64,000 bases of DNA from Chrysomallon squamiferum (lineage: Eukaryota > Mollusca > Gastropoda > Neomphalida > Peltospiridae). Below the pieces are notes generated by a model, which ran no database searches, was not told the origin of the DNA, and saw only the letters and a program-made list of their open reading frames with translations. Position numbers and translations under genes: made by a program. Of this stretch, positions 52,512 to 64,000 are shown piece by piece (the first letter of the stretch is position 1; every line of letters starts with the position of its first letter). The stretch lies in contig CM022667.1 in NCBI GenBank assembly GCA_012295275.1, positions 22,328,672 to 22,392,671 of the forward strand. Reading direction: 5' to 3'.

Positions 52512-55085
52512 TTTTTTGCTCCATGCCCCACCTCATCTAAACAATTTTGTGTCCCTCTTTCTTAAAAGTGTAAATCCTTTAATTAAACAAAGCTAAAAAT
52601 CAGGAAAACAGTTTTTCTTCCAGTTTAAGTTCAACTTAACTGAATGAGCTCAAGATAAAATAATGTAAATTAGTCATTTAGTGAGATCTCTGAGCTTAAT
52701 TTATGCTACAAAGTGTTTTTATTCGAGGCATTAATTTAGTCATTTTACATCTGCTGATATCTCCTATTATTAGTACTATTGCTTAAATGATTGTTTTATT
52801 TTATATATATATATATGTTTTTAATTGATGTCATATTCTTTCAAAAATAAAGAATTTCATTTGTTTCTCTGAATTACTTTTCTAATTAGCCTTATTTATT
52901 TTGTTGTAAATATTTGCTAAGGTTTAAAATTTTAGCAATACTAATTGTATAATGAAAGAAGTAATGTTACACATGCATAAATACGCAGTTTATATATATG
53001 TGTGTGTGTGTAGAAAGGACATTCTACTTTGTAGACATTATTCTTCTTATTTTTTTTTATTATTATTGCTTTATATATTATTATTAACAATTCACTAACA
53101 TCATTTAACTGTCTTTTATACTTGTAGTTAGTTACATACATGAACAGTACATTTGTATTTTACAAATCATTTTGTCATCCGTGACCATTTTTCTCCTATG
53201 GCACATCATTAGGAACTCCATTTGTATTCCTCCTTAACATTATATGTTTAAACATTTGGCTAAATGACAGTCTAATTGACGTGCAGTTTTTGGGCAATTT
53301 TATAGAATACTTCTTCACATAATAATAATAATAATAATATAACAATATAACAGTAACAACAATGACAACGACAATAATAGAACTAATTAAAAATGTCTCG
53401 GTCATCTTCATAGATCTCCTGTCGGTGGTGGTTATGATGGTGGCGTTGAATTCCAAAAAGAAGAGAATGAAAGGATTTGTATGCAGACAGACAAAGAGAG
53501 AACATTTATAAAAGAAGCACTCTTTACACATAATTGTTACTTAAAATAGAGGTAGCGGAAATATCAATTCATTTGCTATTCATTCCTTTACAGATTTCTA
53601 TAAAGTTACATACTTTGGAAGTAATATTTAATTATTCCAGGTTTTAAATTTGTCTATACTAGTATTTGTAATAAATGGCTCTCTACTGGATTAACATTAT
53701 GCCAATTTGTATTCCTTTAACTTCAGTCTTTTTTAAGTAACACCCACACACATATAAAGGCAAAGTTTCATAACAAATGTTAATAGTAAATGCCAATTTA
53801 ATAGCAATGTCAGTTTTAATATCTCTTGTTGTGAGGATGGGGGTTACAAGTCGAAGAGTCACAAGTATAGTTAATAAACCACTTCTTCTATTGTTAATGA
53901 AGAATCAATTTCTGCTGGTGCCGAGTTCCAGTAAATGTCTAAATGAGGTCATAAAAGCTGTTTCATGTGAAAGCCTCAAAACAAAAAATCTTAACTAATT
54001 GATGTCAATTATTTAAATGAAAGCAGAAGAGAAGATGGAGTTAAGGCGCCTGGCAGAATTACATTACCTTTGTTACTGTTAATTTATGGAATTCAGAAAA
54101 CCATCACAAAAATGTCGTCAGCAAAGAAATATAATTTATACACTGTCTGAAATTTGGAACCAATTACATCGTTAATCCGAGGTATTACTGTAGTATGGAT
54201 ATCGCTTATGCACATGAAAATATCGAAATGGTCCATATACTGAATGTAAAATTTTCTCTGTGATGCATGTTTAATGAAATGTGTTTCTAATCCACCATAA
54301 ACATTTTGATTTTTTTTTGTTGTTGTTTTTCTTTATTTCTTATATAAAAGGACTTTAAAATGTACGTTTTTAACCACTATTATGTATGCCGGCAGAGTGA
54401 TTAAAAATCTTCAATGCATCACTTTCCAATACATGTGTAAAATGAGAAATATAAACATACATCATATCATTAAAAAAAAAAAAAAAAATTAAAATGTATG
54501 TTTTAACCACTATTATTATGTATGCTGGTACAGTGATTTCAATGCATCACTTTCCAATACGTGTAAAATAAGAAATATAAATATTTTTCCTTATCACTTG
54601 AGTCAAGAAAGATTAGTTCACAATATCTTTTTTTTTAAAGAGAAACACAGCTGATATCTTGTTATTACATGATTAAACTGCATATTACTAATAATTTGTA
54701 TTTCTTTAAACAAAAATTAGTGTTTAGTAACCAAAACGTTTATCTCAGTTGTAATGTTGATCGCATGTCTGATGCCTGACCCTCATTAAATTAACTTTTT
54801 TCATAAGAACAATTAAGCATTAACTTGGCTAATAGTTGTGCTAGTTGGAGTTTCAGCACAACCCTCAAAAAAATAAAATAAAAATTTAAAAAAAAAAAAA
54901 CAACCCAAAACCAAACAATTTCAGATAAATGTAAATGTGATTTGAAGTTAATTGAATAACCATAACACCTAAAACTGATCTGAGCTGTGCATGGTTTCCA
55001 TAGTTCCCATAATATTATAGTTATGAGCTGGCCAAGGTTTGGACCTGTGCTTTAAAGTTTTAGGTATCTTAGCATGTTTGTTAAT
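52512..55085. other. Non-coding, probably transposon-derived DNA
   Basis: Only short frames such as 53777-53998 occur, without similarity. There is a (TAA)n patch at 53322-53340 and a two-copy repeat at 54357-54583. The DNA is bracketed by hAT and MULE remnants. Confidence 0.4.
54357..54583 (+). repeat. Two-copy repeat, about 133-bp spacing
   Basis: AAAATGTA, TTTTAACCACTATTA, TATGTATGC, CAATGCATCACTTTCCAATAC and AGAAATATAAA recur in order in both halves. The copies are separated by a poly-A tract at 54471-54489. Confidence 0.85.
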
Positions 55086-55830
55086 CTAGCCATCATGTAG
55101 TGCACCATGCCAAAAACAATCAGTCCTGAAAAAGTTTATGTCATGTATACTAAGGCACTTCTTAAAAGAGTTCATTGACACATTACAGTTTCCACACTTT
55201 GATGTTGTGTGCTGTTCCACACAATCCAGGACGTGTTGGTTTTCAGGCTGTCTGACCAGTCTGACCAGTCTCAACAAACGCAGTGAACTTCTTGGTATTT
55301 TTGACAAAGTGGTTGAGGTGCTTCCCTGGCAATCTGCTCGTTTATTTCCAGTTTATTAGTGCTTGTCTACATTTTAAAATGTCTATAAACTTCCAGAAGT
55401 TCAGATGGTAGGTGCCAATGTTTGACTGGAAGCAACTGTGCCACTATTCCACAAAGTTTTTAGTCTGTACTAAATTATTTTCCAATTGCTGGTGAAACTT
55501 CCACATGCCAACATTGTAATGTGGATCATATCTGCAACAAGCTCTGCCATACTGGCAACTCTTGAAGTTGTCCTCAAAGTACTGCGGTATTTGTAATATA
55601 GTCATCATCATCAGCTTCTGATAGTGCTTCAAAAGCTGCCGTTACTTCATGCACTGGAATGAATGCAATTGCAGCTATCTGACAGATCAGTAAAGCAAAC
55701 TCTTCATCAGTATTGTAATGAATTGCCAGACATGGTGCCAGATGAAAGAAGCGTCCAGTCACATTACAGTTTAACTTCACAGACATGTTGCCTTCTTTCT
55801 AAAGGCATGACCTTACATACTGTTGCCAAA
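55086..55830 (-). pseudogene. Mutator-like (MULE) transposase C-terminal remnant
   Basis: MULE transposases are cut-and-paste DDE enzymes. The minus strand shows, in order, GRFFHLAPCLAIHY, AIAFIPVHEVTAAFEAL, then in other frames QYFEDNFK, NVGMWKFHQQLENN, KNFVE, IGTYHLNFWKFIDIL and RQALI...INEQIAREAP. This order (F-H-L, A-F-x-P, Y-F-x-D-x-x, N-x-V/E-x-W-H, P-x-x-W-K-F, E-Q) is that of the region after the DDE core in animal MULE-domain proteins. At least one frameshift near 55610 and several stops make it a pseudogene. The catalytic core and zinc-binding FLYWCH-type N-terminus were not found. Confidence 0.75.
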
Positions 55831-55870
55831 TCAAAGCAATCTTTAGCATTTAATTAGCCTGAATTAGTTA

Positions 55871-56040
55871 TTAGCTGACTCTAGTTAGCTTTGATGTTAG
55901 ATGATATTTTATACAACGTTTTAGCAGATCAAAGTGCTCCAAATGCCTTTACTCAAGTTTAATTAGTAATTAGCTGACTCTAGTTAGCTTTGACTAATTT
56001 AATGGAATTAGTAATCCAAATGCCTTTAATCAACTTTAAT
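55871..56040 (+). repeat. Nested imperfect repeat with 99-bp period
   Basis: TTAGCTGACTCTAGTTAGCT starts at 55871 and again at 55970. The words CCAAATGCCTTTA and TTTGACTAATTTA are also reiterated with spacings of about 75-80 bp. Confidence 0.8.
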
Positions 56041-56830
56041 GTAACACTTTGACTAATTTATTGGAATTTTGCTTAAAAATCATTCTGAAAAGTATATTTG
56101 AAGAAAAATGGAGGGGGGTGCAGTTGTCTTGAAACCCTGAATTGTATATATGACTGCATTTATTATACATATACAATCACACAAAAACACACCATCATGG
56201 TTAACTATGGAACAACATTCATAATAGGCTTTTATGAATTAACATTTAATTTCTGTGTAATGTTGAACTAGACCTTTAGAAGCTTCTCTCTAACCTGTTG
56301 AGTTAGGCTATTTCTTAATTTGGGCCCAGTTTAGCTATCAGCTTTAGAAGGGGGCCTCCAAAGTGGTCAATGGGACTATTCAATAGGTCATAAGGGTGTA
56401 GACAACTTTGGGCTTGAAACAAACTGATAATAATTTATTATTAGCTGGAATCATAAGGTAATGGACAGTTGTAATACCTGCTTTCACATAAAAGAAGTGA
56501 CCTTAAATGTTGATATGCTTTGTTTTAAAAAAAATACTTGGTCAACATATTGACTAAGTTATTCATCATAAGCTAAACTTTTTTTTAAAGTATGTAATGG
56601 AAATCTGTGTTGTGGCAATTCTGAACTTAGTATCCCAGCTCATCGTGTCTGAGAGCCAACCATCCAGAGACAGCAAGTGCATACTTAAAACCTATAGCTA
56701 TCAGAGTCGTGTCAGTGAACTAATAGCTGTATGTTTACTGTTAAAATTTGCCACGTTTCTGGTGAGAACAAAGCCAGTTGCTAATGCTTAGAAAAGGTGA
56801 AGACAACATTGACAACAGCATTTAAAATTT

Positions 56831-57262
56831 GGATTCTTACCTTCATTTACTAATGAAACATTACCGGAGTGCCTGCTATGCAAAAAAGTTTCAGTAATGA
56901 AAAACCAAAGTTTCACTCTGATAAGAAAAACAAAAATCTTAATTTTTCTTAAATGCTGAAAGAAAAACTCAGAAATCAGCCAAATTTAATGCCATTTTTT
57001 CAAAGCATCATGCTGATAAACAAGGAAAACTGACAAAGTCATAAAGTATCTCCCTTATCCTATGTTATCTTAGCAAAAAAAAGGAAAATTGGATAACATT
57101 GGTGAAGAGATCATAATAGGAGCAATTAGAGATTCTGAAACCTATTTCAAAATGGTGCAAATATATTGGCAATGATGCATTGATGAAATGGCCGATGATG
57201 TGGTGAGGAAAAAATTCACATTTGAGCTTCAACATTGCAAGTTTTATATTCACCTCATGGCA
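56831..57262 (+). pseudogene. hAT-family transposase N-terminal remnant (ZBED/FAM200-like)
   Basis: The start resembles the zinc-finger region of FAM200/ZBED-like hAT transposases: FTNETLPECLLCKKV with its CxxC. Further on, in different frames, come IGEEIIIGAI and CIDEMADDVVRK, matching the I-G-E-E-L-I and R-R-I-D-D-M-A-x-D-V blocks that precede the catalytic Asp in this family. In-frame stops and frameshifts are frequent. Sequence with the catalytic DDE residues was not found downstream. Confidence 0.65.
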
Positions 57263-57612
57263 GTTTAAATATTTTCATGGCATTTGTGTTCTTTGATTTA
57301 AGCTATAGTGCTTGTTTTAAAAAGAAAAAAAGGAAGAAAGAAAAACAGAAAAATAATGTTGATGTTGATGATGATAAAATTTACAAAACTGTCATCACTT
57401 AGTTGGCTATATGGTGCTGACGATGGAGCTTGATACACCTAATGGATGTAGGTCTTTTAAAAGAGGAAAATAAATTAAATTTTGTGTAATGTTGAACTAG
57501 AATTTATCTGTATCCTATCATTAATTTCATTTGTTAATAAAGAAATAGAAGTGAAATGTCAGTAATATTAAAAACATGCTTAGGTATATGAAATCCTGCT
57601 AACAATACAAAC

Positions 57613-57668
57613 CTGCTTAAAATGTCTACTGGCTCACCAAAGGGATCCATTGGCTCAATCTTTCTATT
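57613..57668 (-). other. Orphan exon-like segment
   Basis: A strong acceptor (CTTATTTTCAG) and an acceptable donor (AGCAG|GTTTGT) enclose 56 nt that read NRKIEPMDPFGEPVDILSR in one open frame. The composition is protein-like and the segment could be one exon of a minus-strand gene whose other exons I did not find, or an alternative exon of a neighbour. I do not recognise the family. Confidence 0.35.
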
Positions 57669-58335
57669 CTGAAAATAAGAAACCTTTATATCAATTTGTT
57701 TATCATCCTATATAGATATTTTATTTCAGTCATTTTATAACTTCAGAAAATTTGGAATTATTGGTAATATGTCTTTTCTATTTTAATTTTAATGTAAACA
57801 GATTTAAGAAATATATTTTCTTTTATCAGTATTCTTTTTCTTCAGGTAAAACATCAAAACTTTGAACTATTTTTGGATTATAAATATAGTGTGAATGATT
57901 TTTGAACTTGTTAATTTTAGGAATAATGTGGAAATTAACCCAGATATGCTGAAACCTGAAGATACTGGTAATACTTAAACAATATTTATATAAATGTTGG
58001 TATCCACATTTAAAAGATTTGTGAGAAAAAGCATGATGAAAATTGAGAAATATAAACTTAAGATAATGAGCAAAGCATGCTAAAATCATTTCTACGATAA
58101 ACAATTAGAGATGAAGGACGTCATAGAATAAAGCTGAAGCCAAAGTTGAAGTCAGTTATGTTGATCATCATCACAACCATTTCATTCTGATTATAAATAA
58201 AATAAAAAAATAAACATGGTTTGAATTGTATATTTCGTGATTGCAACTGTCTAGGTATATTCTGCATACATCAGCTTTTTTTTGACCAGTCCTAATGGAC
58301 AAGTCAATGTAAAAACAAGAATTAGTGGGTTGGCA

Positions 58336-58383
58336 TTTCCATAGTATAAAATATAAATTCATATTTGTTCACAGTATGATTAT
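58336..58383 (+). repeat. 48-bp dispersed repeat, copy A
   Basis: Matches 59126-59173 at all but two positions, 790 bp apart, direct orientation. It includes TTTCCATAGTATAAAATATA. Confidence 0.9.
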
Positions 58384-59125
58384 GTTGACCAGTATTGAAG
58401 AGAAAGTGTAAAACCCATCACAACCTAAAATGTCTAACATTGCTGCTGTTTATAATAAATAAATAACTAAAGACAAATTCTTAATATTAAATTAGCAAAT
58501 GCTTGAACATTTATGAAATATATAATAATAAATAAGTAAATAAACTAACATATTATTAAATATTTAAAAATAAATAATTGGTAACATTTATTACAAATAA
58601 ATATAAATGTAAGCTGCAGCTCCATTTTTATTTATTTGAAATTCATGTTAATAAGATTTATTATCCCATATTCAATTTATTTGTTAATAATTATATAACA
58701 ACAAACACATTATTATCACATTTTTATTTTTGAGGGAATGTTTCTTTCAAAATTTAGACACCAGTGTTTACACCATATAAGAAGACAGATATTGATTAGG
58801 ATTTATAAAACTCAAATTATTATTTTTTTCATGATATTTATATGCTGTGTTACATAATGTAATGAAGATAACAGTTAAGTAACACAGATTCAGTGTGCAT
58901 TGTTAGTTTTATGGCATTACAACCAGTTTGACATAATTGCATTCCTGTAATGTGTTTGAATCAATGTTATATACATATCTGAAACAAAAACCCAAATATA
59001 TCTTTTAAATGTTCTATAAACTGGATGCAGTCATAACCTTTTACATTAAATGATCTACAGTTAAGTAGCTCATGTTTAATCACCACTACAAGAATGGAAT
59101 ATATCTCAAGAATCATTTGTAGAGA

Positions 59126-59173
59126 TTTCCATAGTATAAAATATAAATTCATATTTGTTCAGAGTAAGATTAT
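59126..59173 (+). repeat. 48-bp dispersed repeat, copy B
   Basis: Second copy of the repeat at 58336-58383. Sequences before both copies are unrelated, so the left boundary is sharp. Confidence 0.9.
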
Positions 59174-61116
59174 CACACACATACACATACATATGCACAA
59201 AAACACACATTCTTGCTGCATGATTACATAAATAAATTAAAAAAAAACTAAAAAAAAACTATAATAATACTGAATATTTATAATATTAATGAAGCCTTGC
59301 AGGGTTAACAGAGGCCATAATTTGAAAAACAGCAGAGTATGGGACCTTGTTTTAAACAGAATGTTACATGAACTGAGGACACATTTTTTTAATTGTTCAA
59401 TTAAATTTCCAGAAAGAGAAACACAATAAATGATGATGTCCATTGGAAAAAAATAACAGAAATATCAGATAAAAAATTTCAAACATGAAAGGATGAGTTT
59501 CCAAGGTATTCAAACATTCATCATACAAAGAAATAATTGTAACACATTAAGTTAATAATTGTAACACAAAGTGATCTGAAAATTCGTACTAGACATACAA
59601 TGGAAATCTAATTATTTTGAATGTTTTCAGAATCAGTAAGAAATGTTTATTATTATTAAAGTGGAATGCAGTTTAGATATTTATTTGCAAATCAATTGAT
59701 AATCAAAGTAATATAACATACTAAATCTCTACCTCCTTAAGATTGTATGTTCAAAAGTTATTTGTTTCTCATTTTTAATGTGTGATACCACTGAGTGTTC
59801 ACCAGTCCACAAGAAAAAAAATCAAGTATATACTGAACTCATAAATGAGTGAGGATGAATGTAGTTGAAATTATAATAAAAACACCAATTGCTTGGTTAT
59901 TATTCTTGATATAATCAAAAATCACAATGTTTTTTGTTGCTCTGCAATGATAAACAAATTATAATACATTACTATTTATGCAAATAACATATTACTCTTT
60001 CTAAACCATCATTCTTTATCATAGTTTTATAATTAAAAGCAACTTTGAAAATATTCAGTATAGTATTTTTAATTTAACCCCTTATTAATTAAATTCAAAA
60101 TGAAAAAGTCTGAAACTGGAAACCTCAAAATCTAGAATAAAAGTCTTAAGACAATAGGTTAAGATGTTAATCAATAGGTGAAATTAAAACAACTTCCTTT
60201 TCACTTATTTCAGAAGATCAGTTCAACACATTCTTAGAAGTTTCTTGTAAAAGATATTACATGTTTTTCCCAGGACTAGGAGATAATCCTTTTAAATACA
60301 AATCAACTTGAAATGAACTGATATTCTGCTATAAGTAATGTCTTGTATGAAGTTTAATAAGTGAATCAGTAAAATGTTTCAAAATATTTGATACATCCTG
60401 TATTATAACAGCATATGGTTTAAAAATGAGGAAATGTAATAGATAATTAAGTCTGAATTAATATCAGATCTGTTCTAACAGTTGATATAGTTATTTAATA
60501 TTTACTATTATTATGCATTGGTATCTATTATAGTAACAATAAATGTCAAATAAAATTAAGCAGACTGATTAATTTATCTTTCAAGGGGGAGACATAAATA
60601 TCAGAATTTACCTAGTAATTATTCAGCGTGAGAACAAAGCTTGTTAATAATTGTTTTAATATATAGTTATTATTACACAGTGTGATGATGATGTTTACAT
60701 TTGAATTAAAATTACATTTCAAAGACATTTTTAAATGTCTTGTTCCTTGTTTTCTAAAGACAAAGTAATCTATCTTATTCTATAATGCACCACTTGATAG
60801 GTTTTCATTGTGCACCACCAAAAAGTTATATTCCTATAGTGTTTTACTAACAAACATTTTTTCAAGTATAAATTATTTTTAATCTAAATGTTAAATCTTT
60901 CATTATGGAAAGACTTGCCTCTTTAATGTGAAGAGAATTCTTCTAAAATAATTGTCTCATTGTTATTAAGCTACTGCGAATGAATACTAACTCTTATAAT
61001 GTTGCTGTAATAATCCAACAAACACCTCCATGCCTCTCTTCCTTGAAATATGCAATAGCAAAACTCACTGTACAGATTAGATTTAAAAATGGCACAAATA
61101 GAAGAAATAACTGGTG

Positions 61117-63952
61117 TTAGCTTTTCACAGCCACTAATATTATAATCAGCAATACAATAATACAAGTCAAAATAATAACTATCAGCATCTTTCGATTCTT
61201 TTTCTGGTATTTATGTGCCTTCTGCAGCTGTTTCAATCCTTTGTCTACCTGAACACTGGCATGTTCAATGTTGTAATCAATACGATCTAGAATTGTTCCC
61301 TGTAACCAAAAAAGAAAAAAGAACAAAAAATGCATTTGTATAAAACACAGCCAATAACTTATTATTTATTAACATCATTATAATTTAATTTCTTAAAAGC
61401 TGTTTAAAAAAAAAAAAAAAAAAAAAGGTTCTGTTTATAAAAAATATAATAATAATGATTTTTCCAAAATTATGAACTTAATATTTTATTTGTTTTTAAA
61501 CAGACCCAGTGAAAAGTTTATTTTTAAAAATTAAAAGAAGAATATATAAATACAAACTATTAGTCAGTGTACATGTTAATTATAATAAGAAAAATACTTG
61601 ATATATAAAATAATATTTTTGTAATATGTACAAACAACTTAAATGCATATTTCTTATGACCTGTCTTTGCTAATGATAAAATACCACAATATAATAACAG
61701 CCTTATGATACTGGCAATCTTCATTTATTTTTGAGGTTATTTCACATCAAGTAAATAAGTGAAAAATTTATAACAGATTTCTTTCACATTTATATTTAAA
61801 TTTCACTTGTACTTACCTGATCAACTATCATTGTTGAAAGATCTTTAAAGATTTCATTAAGATCAAGTATAGATTTGACAATCTGATTAATTTCTTGACT
61901 CCGCTGTTTTATTGTTGTGGTATTGTCATCAACCATTTGAAGCTGAGCCTGAGTAAAACCCTGAAATTATAATATGAAGTGAATGAATGAACAAATGAAT
62001 TGATACAGAGTAAAATGTTAATTAATCACTCCACAATTTAATTAGTTAAAATAAAAAGAAACTGTCTGAACATAAGTTCTATGAAATAAAACATTTACAT
62101 AGCCAAAGTAAAAGTAAATAAATAATATTATAGGCTTGTAAACTTATATTTCAAACAGCACAGACTATTGGTTCTTGTATTAAATAACTAAAGCCAGTTA
62201 TGAAAACAGGCATCTAGATACCTACCAAAAAAAACTACAGCTGCTTGTTTTTACTATAGTTCAAGTTAGTGTTTATAATATTAACATTTCTTTTCCAGAC
62301 AATATGTGTATAATGAATGAAGTAATAAATGCAGTGAACATTTTTCAAACTGTTTATTTATCACAGAACACTGAACTGGAAATTACTATTATCTAAAATA
62401 TTTAATGAAAGTATGAAATGATAGGCATTCTATTCTCACCTTGTCATACATGTCATCATCTGCAATATTAACCTCCTCCATAAGCCCTAAGTCAATACCT
62501 GTATCAAAATACTGCTTTGATCTCTCTTCACGACTCTGAAGGCCTGTTAAGCAAAAAATACTTCATGTCTAAAATTATTTAATTTATAAATAACATTATA
62601 TGTATATATATGTTTTTACATAGAAATTGTCTTTATTTCTTCTTTTGATGCATTTCCTTTAACTCAGTTTAATTTATTCTATTATTATTTTATTTTGTGT
62701 AGTTTGGTAATTTTTAACTTACGTCTTAAATAATTAGATTGACTTTTTCTGAAGTTAATTGACATTTCTTGTATTGTTCTTGCTAAAGATGAAACAATGT
62801 TGTGAGAAAGTCTTTTTTCTTGATCTGATCCTCGAAAACTTTTTGAACTTATTTGGTGTACAAGTCGCTGACACCGTGAAAACATCTGAGAAATGAAAAT
62901 GAAAATATTTTAAGATAACAGTAAATAAATTATTGAATATTTTTCAAATGGAATTTCATTGAATTTCAGTATTAACATTATTGTACATTTTTATATATTT
63001 TTATATATTTTAATAATTATCATACCTTTATATTGTATTATCATGATTATTCTTATACAGCAATGAACAAAAAACAGTTATCATCACTACATTTTAGTTG
63101 TTTTCTGAATTATTTGACAGATGCTTTTAATGTAATGATGATATGAAAAAGAATGTACTTAAAAACATTTTAAATCTGATCACGTGCCTACAGAACAAAA
63201 CTTTATTACTTCAGGCTATTATGAGAAACATTTACACCATTAACTACAAATATTTCAGGCCTAATGTATAGTGGAGAGAAAAAAAAAATGAAAATATGAG
63301 TCAGGTATTATTTTTTTTTTTTTCATAATCAAGGGAGTACATCCACAGCCTTTAACAACTGTCTCTCACAGACTGATGGTGATTGAACAAAAAATGTTTC
63401 AGTTTGCATTTATTTTTGTGATTAACTCTTATTACTATTAATATTGTCATTAATGCAGATGAATAGTTACTTACTATATATTTCAATATTTATTTCCAAT
63501 CTAAATATATATGATTAGATAAACACTAAATATAAAAAGTACAAGAAAATATTTATAAATCTTAAAATTTTACTATACCTGTGTTACTTCTTGTGTCTGA
63601 ATATGAATGGCATATTCCTCATCCATGCTGTCGTCAAGGGTTGGTCTGTTTAGATGTTTTGTGTGTAATGCAGATAATTCTTTCACTATGCAACAACACA
63701 AATAAAACATTCTTAATAATTACAATGAAATAAAATGTCATTAAAATATTTTTAGATGTCCAAGTTAAGAACTGAATTAAAAAATAAATACTATTAACAA
63801 TTTTATATATAACATTAAATATCTGAACTATCTGTAAAAACAAATTCTAATTTAGTCAGTACTTTAATCATCAGATTAATTAAGTAAGAAAAATAATACT
63901 TTTTTGTTTTATTCTGGAGATGTCATACTGTATTTCTTCTACTCCGTCTACC
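61117..63952 (-). CDS. STX16: Syntaxin-16, 3' exons (N-terminus beyond window)
   Basis: Syntaxin-16 is the Qa-SNARE of the trans-Golgi network that mediates fusion of endosome-derived vesicles with VTI1A, STX6 and VAMP partners under VPS45 control. Six exons are visible, 5' to 3': 63952-63900, 63685-63579, 62885-62723, 62543-62440, 61960-61817 and 61299-61117. All junctions are AG/GT with matching phases, covering 250 aa plus stop; human STX16 is about 325 aa, so roughly the first 70 residues lie past the right edge. Recognisable blocks are [46 protein letters not shown] and [10 protein letters not shown] of the mammalian type. The SNARE motif spans the last two exons; the zero-layer Gln is the final residue of exon 61960-61817. 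A C-terminal membrane anchor follows YQKKNRKM and the protein ends VAVKS. No defects were seen. Confidence 0.95.
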
Positions 63953-64000
63953 CTGTAAAGAATATTATAATTATAAAATAACAAACAAATATCTTAAATA

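Larger units (their letters stand above)
57269..61116. other. Intergenic DNA and 3' flank of syntaxin-16
   Basis: No convincing gene. It contains one exon-like minus-strand segment (57613-57668), two copies of a 48-bp repeat and AT-rich sequence. The part next to 61117 must include the syntaxin-16 3' UTR; no clear poly(A) signal could be chosen. Confidence 0.5.

Noticed and set aside
53777-53998. 73-codon plus frame
   Set aside because: No similarity or splice context; lies in transposon-derived DNA.
55138-55857. Plus-strand frames at 55138-55359 and 55663-55857
   Set aside because: Opposite-strand shadows of the MULE transposase remnant.
1-64000. CRISPR arrays, operons, riboswitches, tRNA or rRNA genes
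   Set aside because: None seen. The repeats are microsatellites or transposon-type, and the genes have spliceosomal introns, so a eukaryotic reading is certain.

Overview
The window is AT-rich animal nuclear DNA with long introns, many microsatellites and decayed transposons. Four protein-coding genes can be read by joining exons at GT/AG junctions, and their families are clear. Intron size, the amount of (TAA)n, (GA)n and (TTTA)n, and an I/Nimbus-like LINE with an RNase H domain suggest a mollusc, most likely a cephalopod such as an octopus. The species call is inference.

Layout. 1-7.8 kb is gene-poor. 7.8-19.9 kb (minus) is a complete UTP4/cirhin gene: 18 coding exons, 685 codons, plus one non-coding 5' exon. 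Its second large intron holds an unrecognised 191-codon same-strand open frame (17841-18413). Head-to-head with UTP4, starting about 110 bp away, is CHTF8 on the plus strand (19994-24125, three exons, 120 aa). The gap between them carries an E2F-like motif and a CCAAT box. CHTF8 intron 1 hosts a 752-bp element with inverted repeats of about 80 bp. From 24.4 to 44.6 kb there is no confirmed gene. It holds microsatellites, a near-perfect 130-bp foldback palindrome, a CpG-rich patch with an NRF-1-like site that may be an upstream first exon, and a dead minus-strand LINE (39.5-43.2 kb) that has lost its reverse transcriptase. 44.66-52.07 kb (plus) is a two-coding-exon class C GPCR of the metabotropic glutamate receptor family (924 aa). 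52.3-57.3 kb is a graveyard of DNA transposons: a hAT-like terminus, a MULE transposase C-terminal remnant and a hAT transposase remnant. The window ends in the 3' part of a minus-strand syntaxin-16 gene (61117-63952, continuing past the right edge).

How the genes relate. UTP4 (ribosome biogenesis) and CHTF8 (clamp-loader subunit) are both growth and S-phase housekeeping genes and probably share a bidirectional promoter. The same two genes are neighbours in human 16q22.1. The receptor and syntaxin-16 are independent neighbours. I see no CRISPR array, operon, tRNA or rRNA gene. I found no clear new multi-gene system. The best leads are the nested open frame, the receptor's altered distal ligand pocket, the conserved divergent pair and the foldback element.
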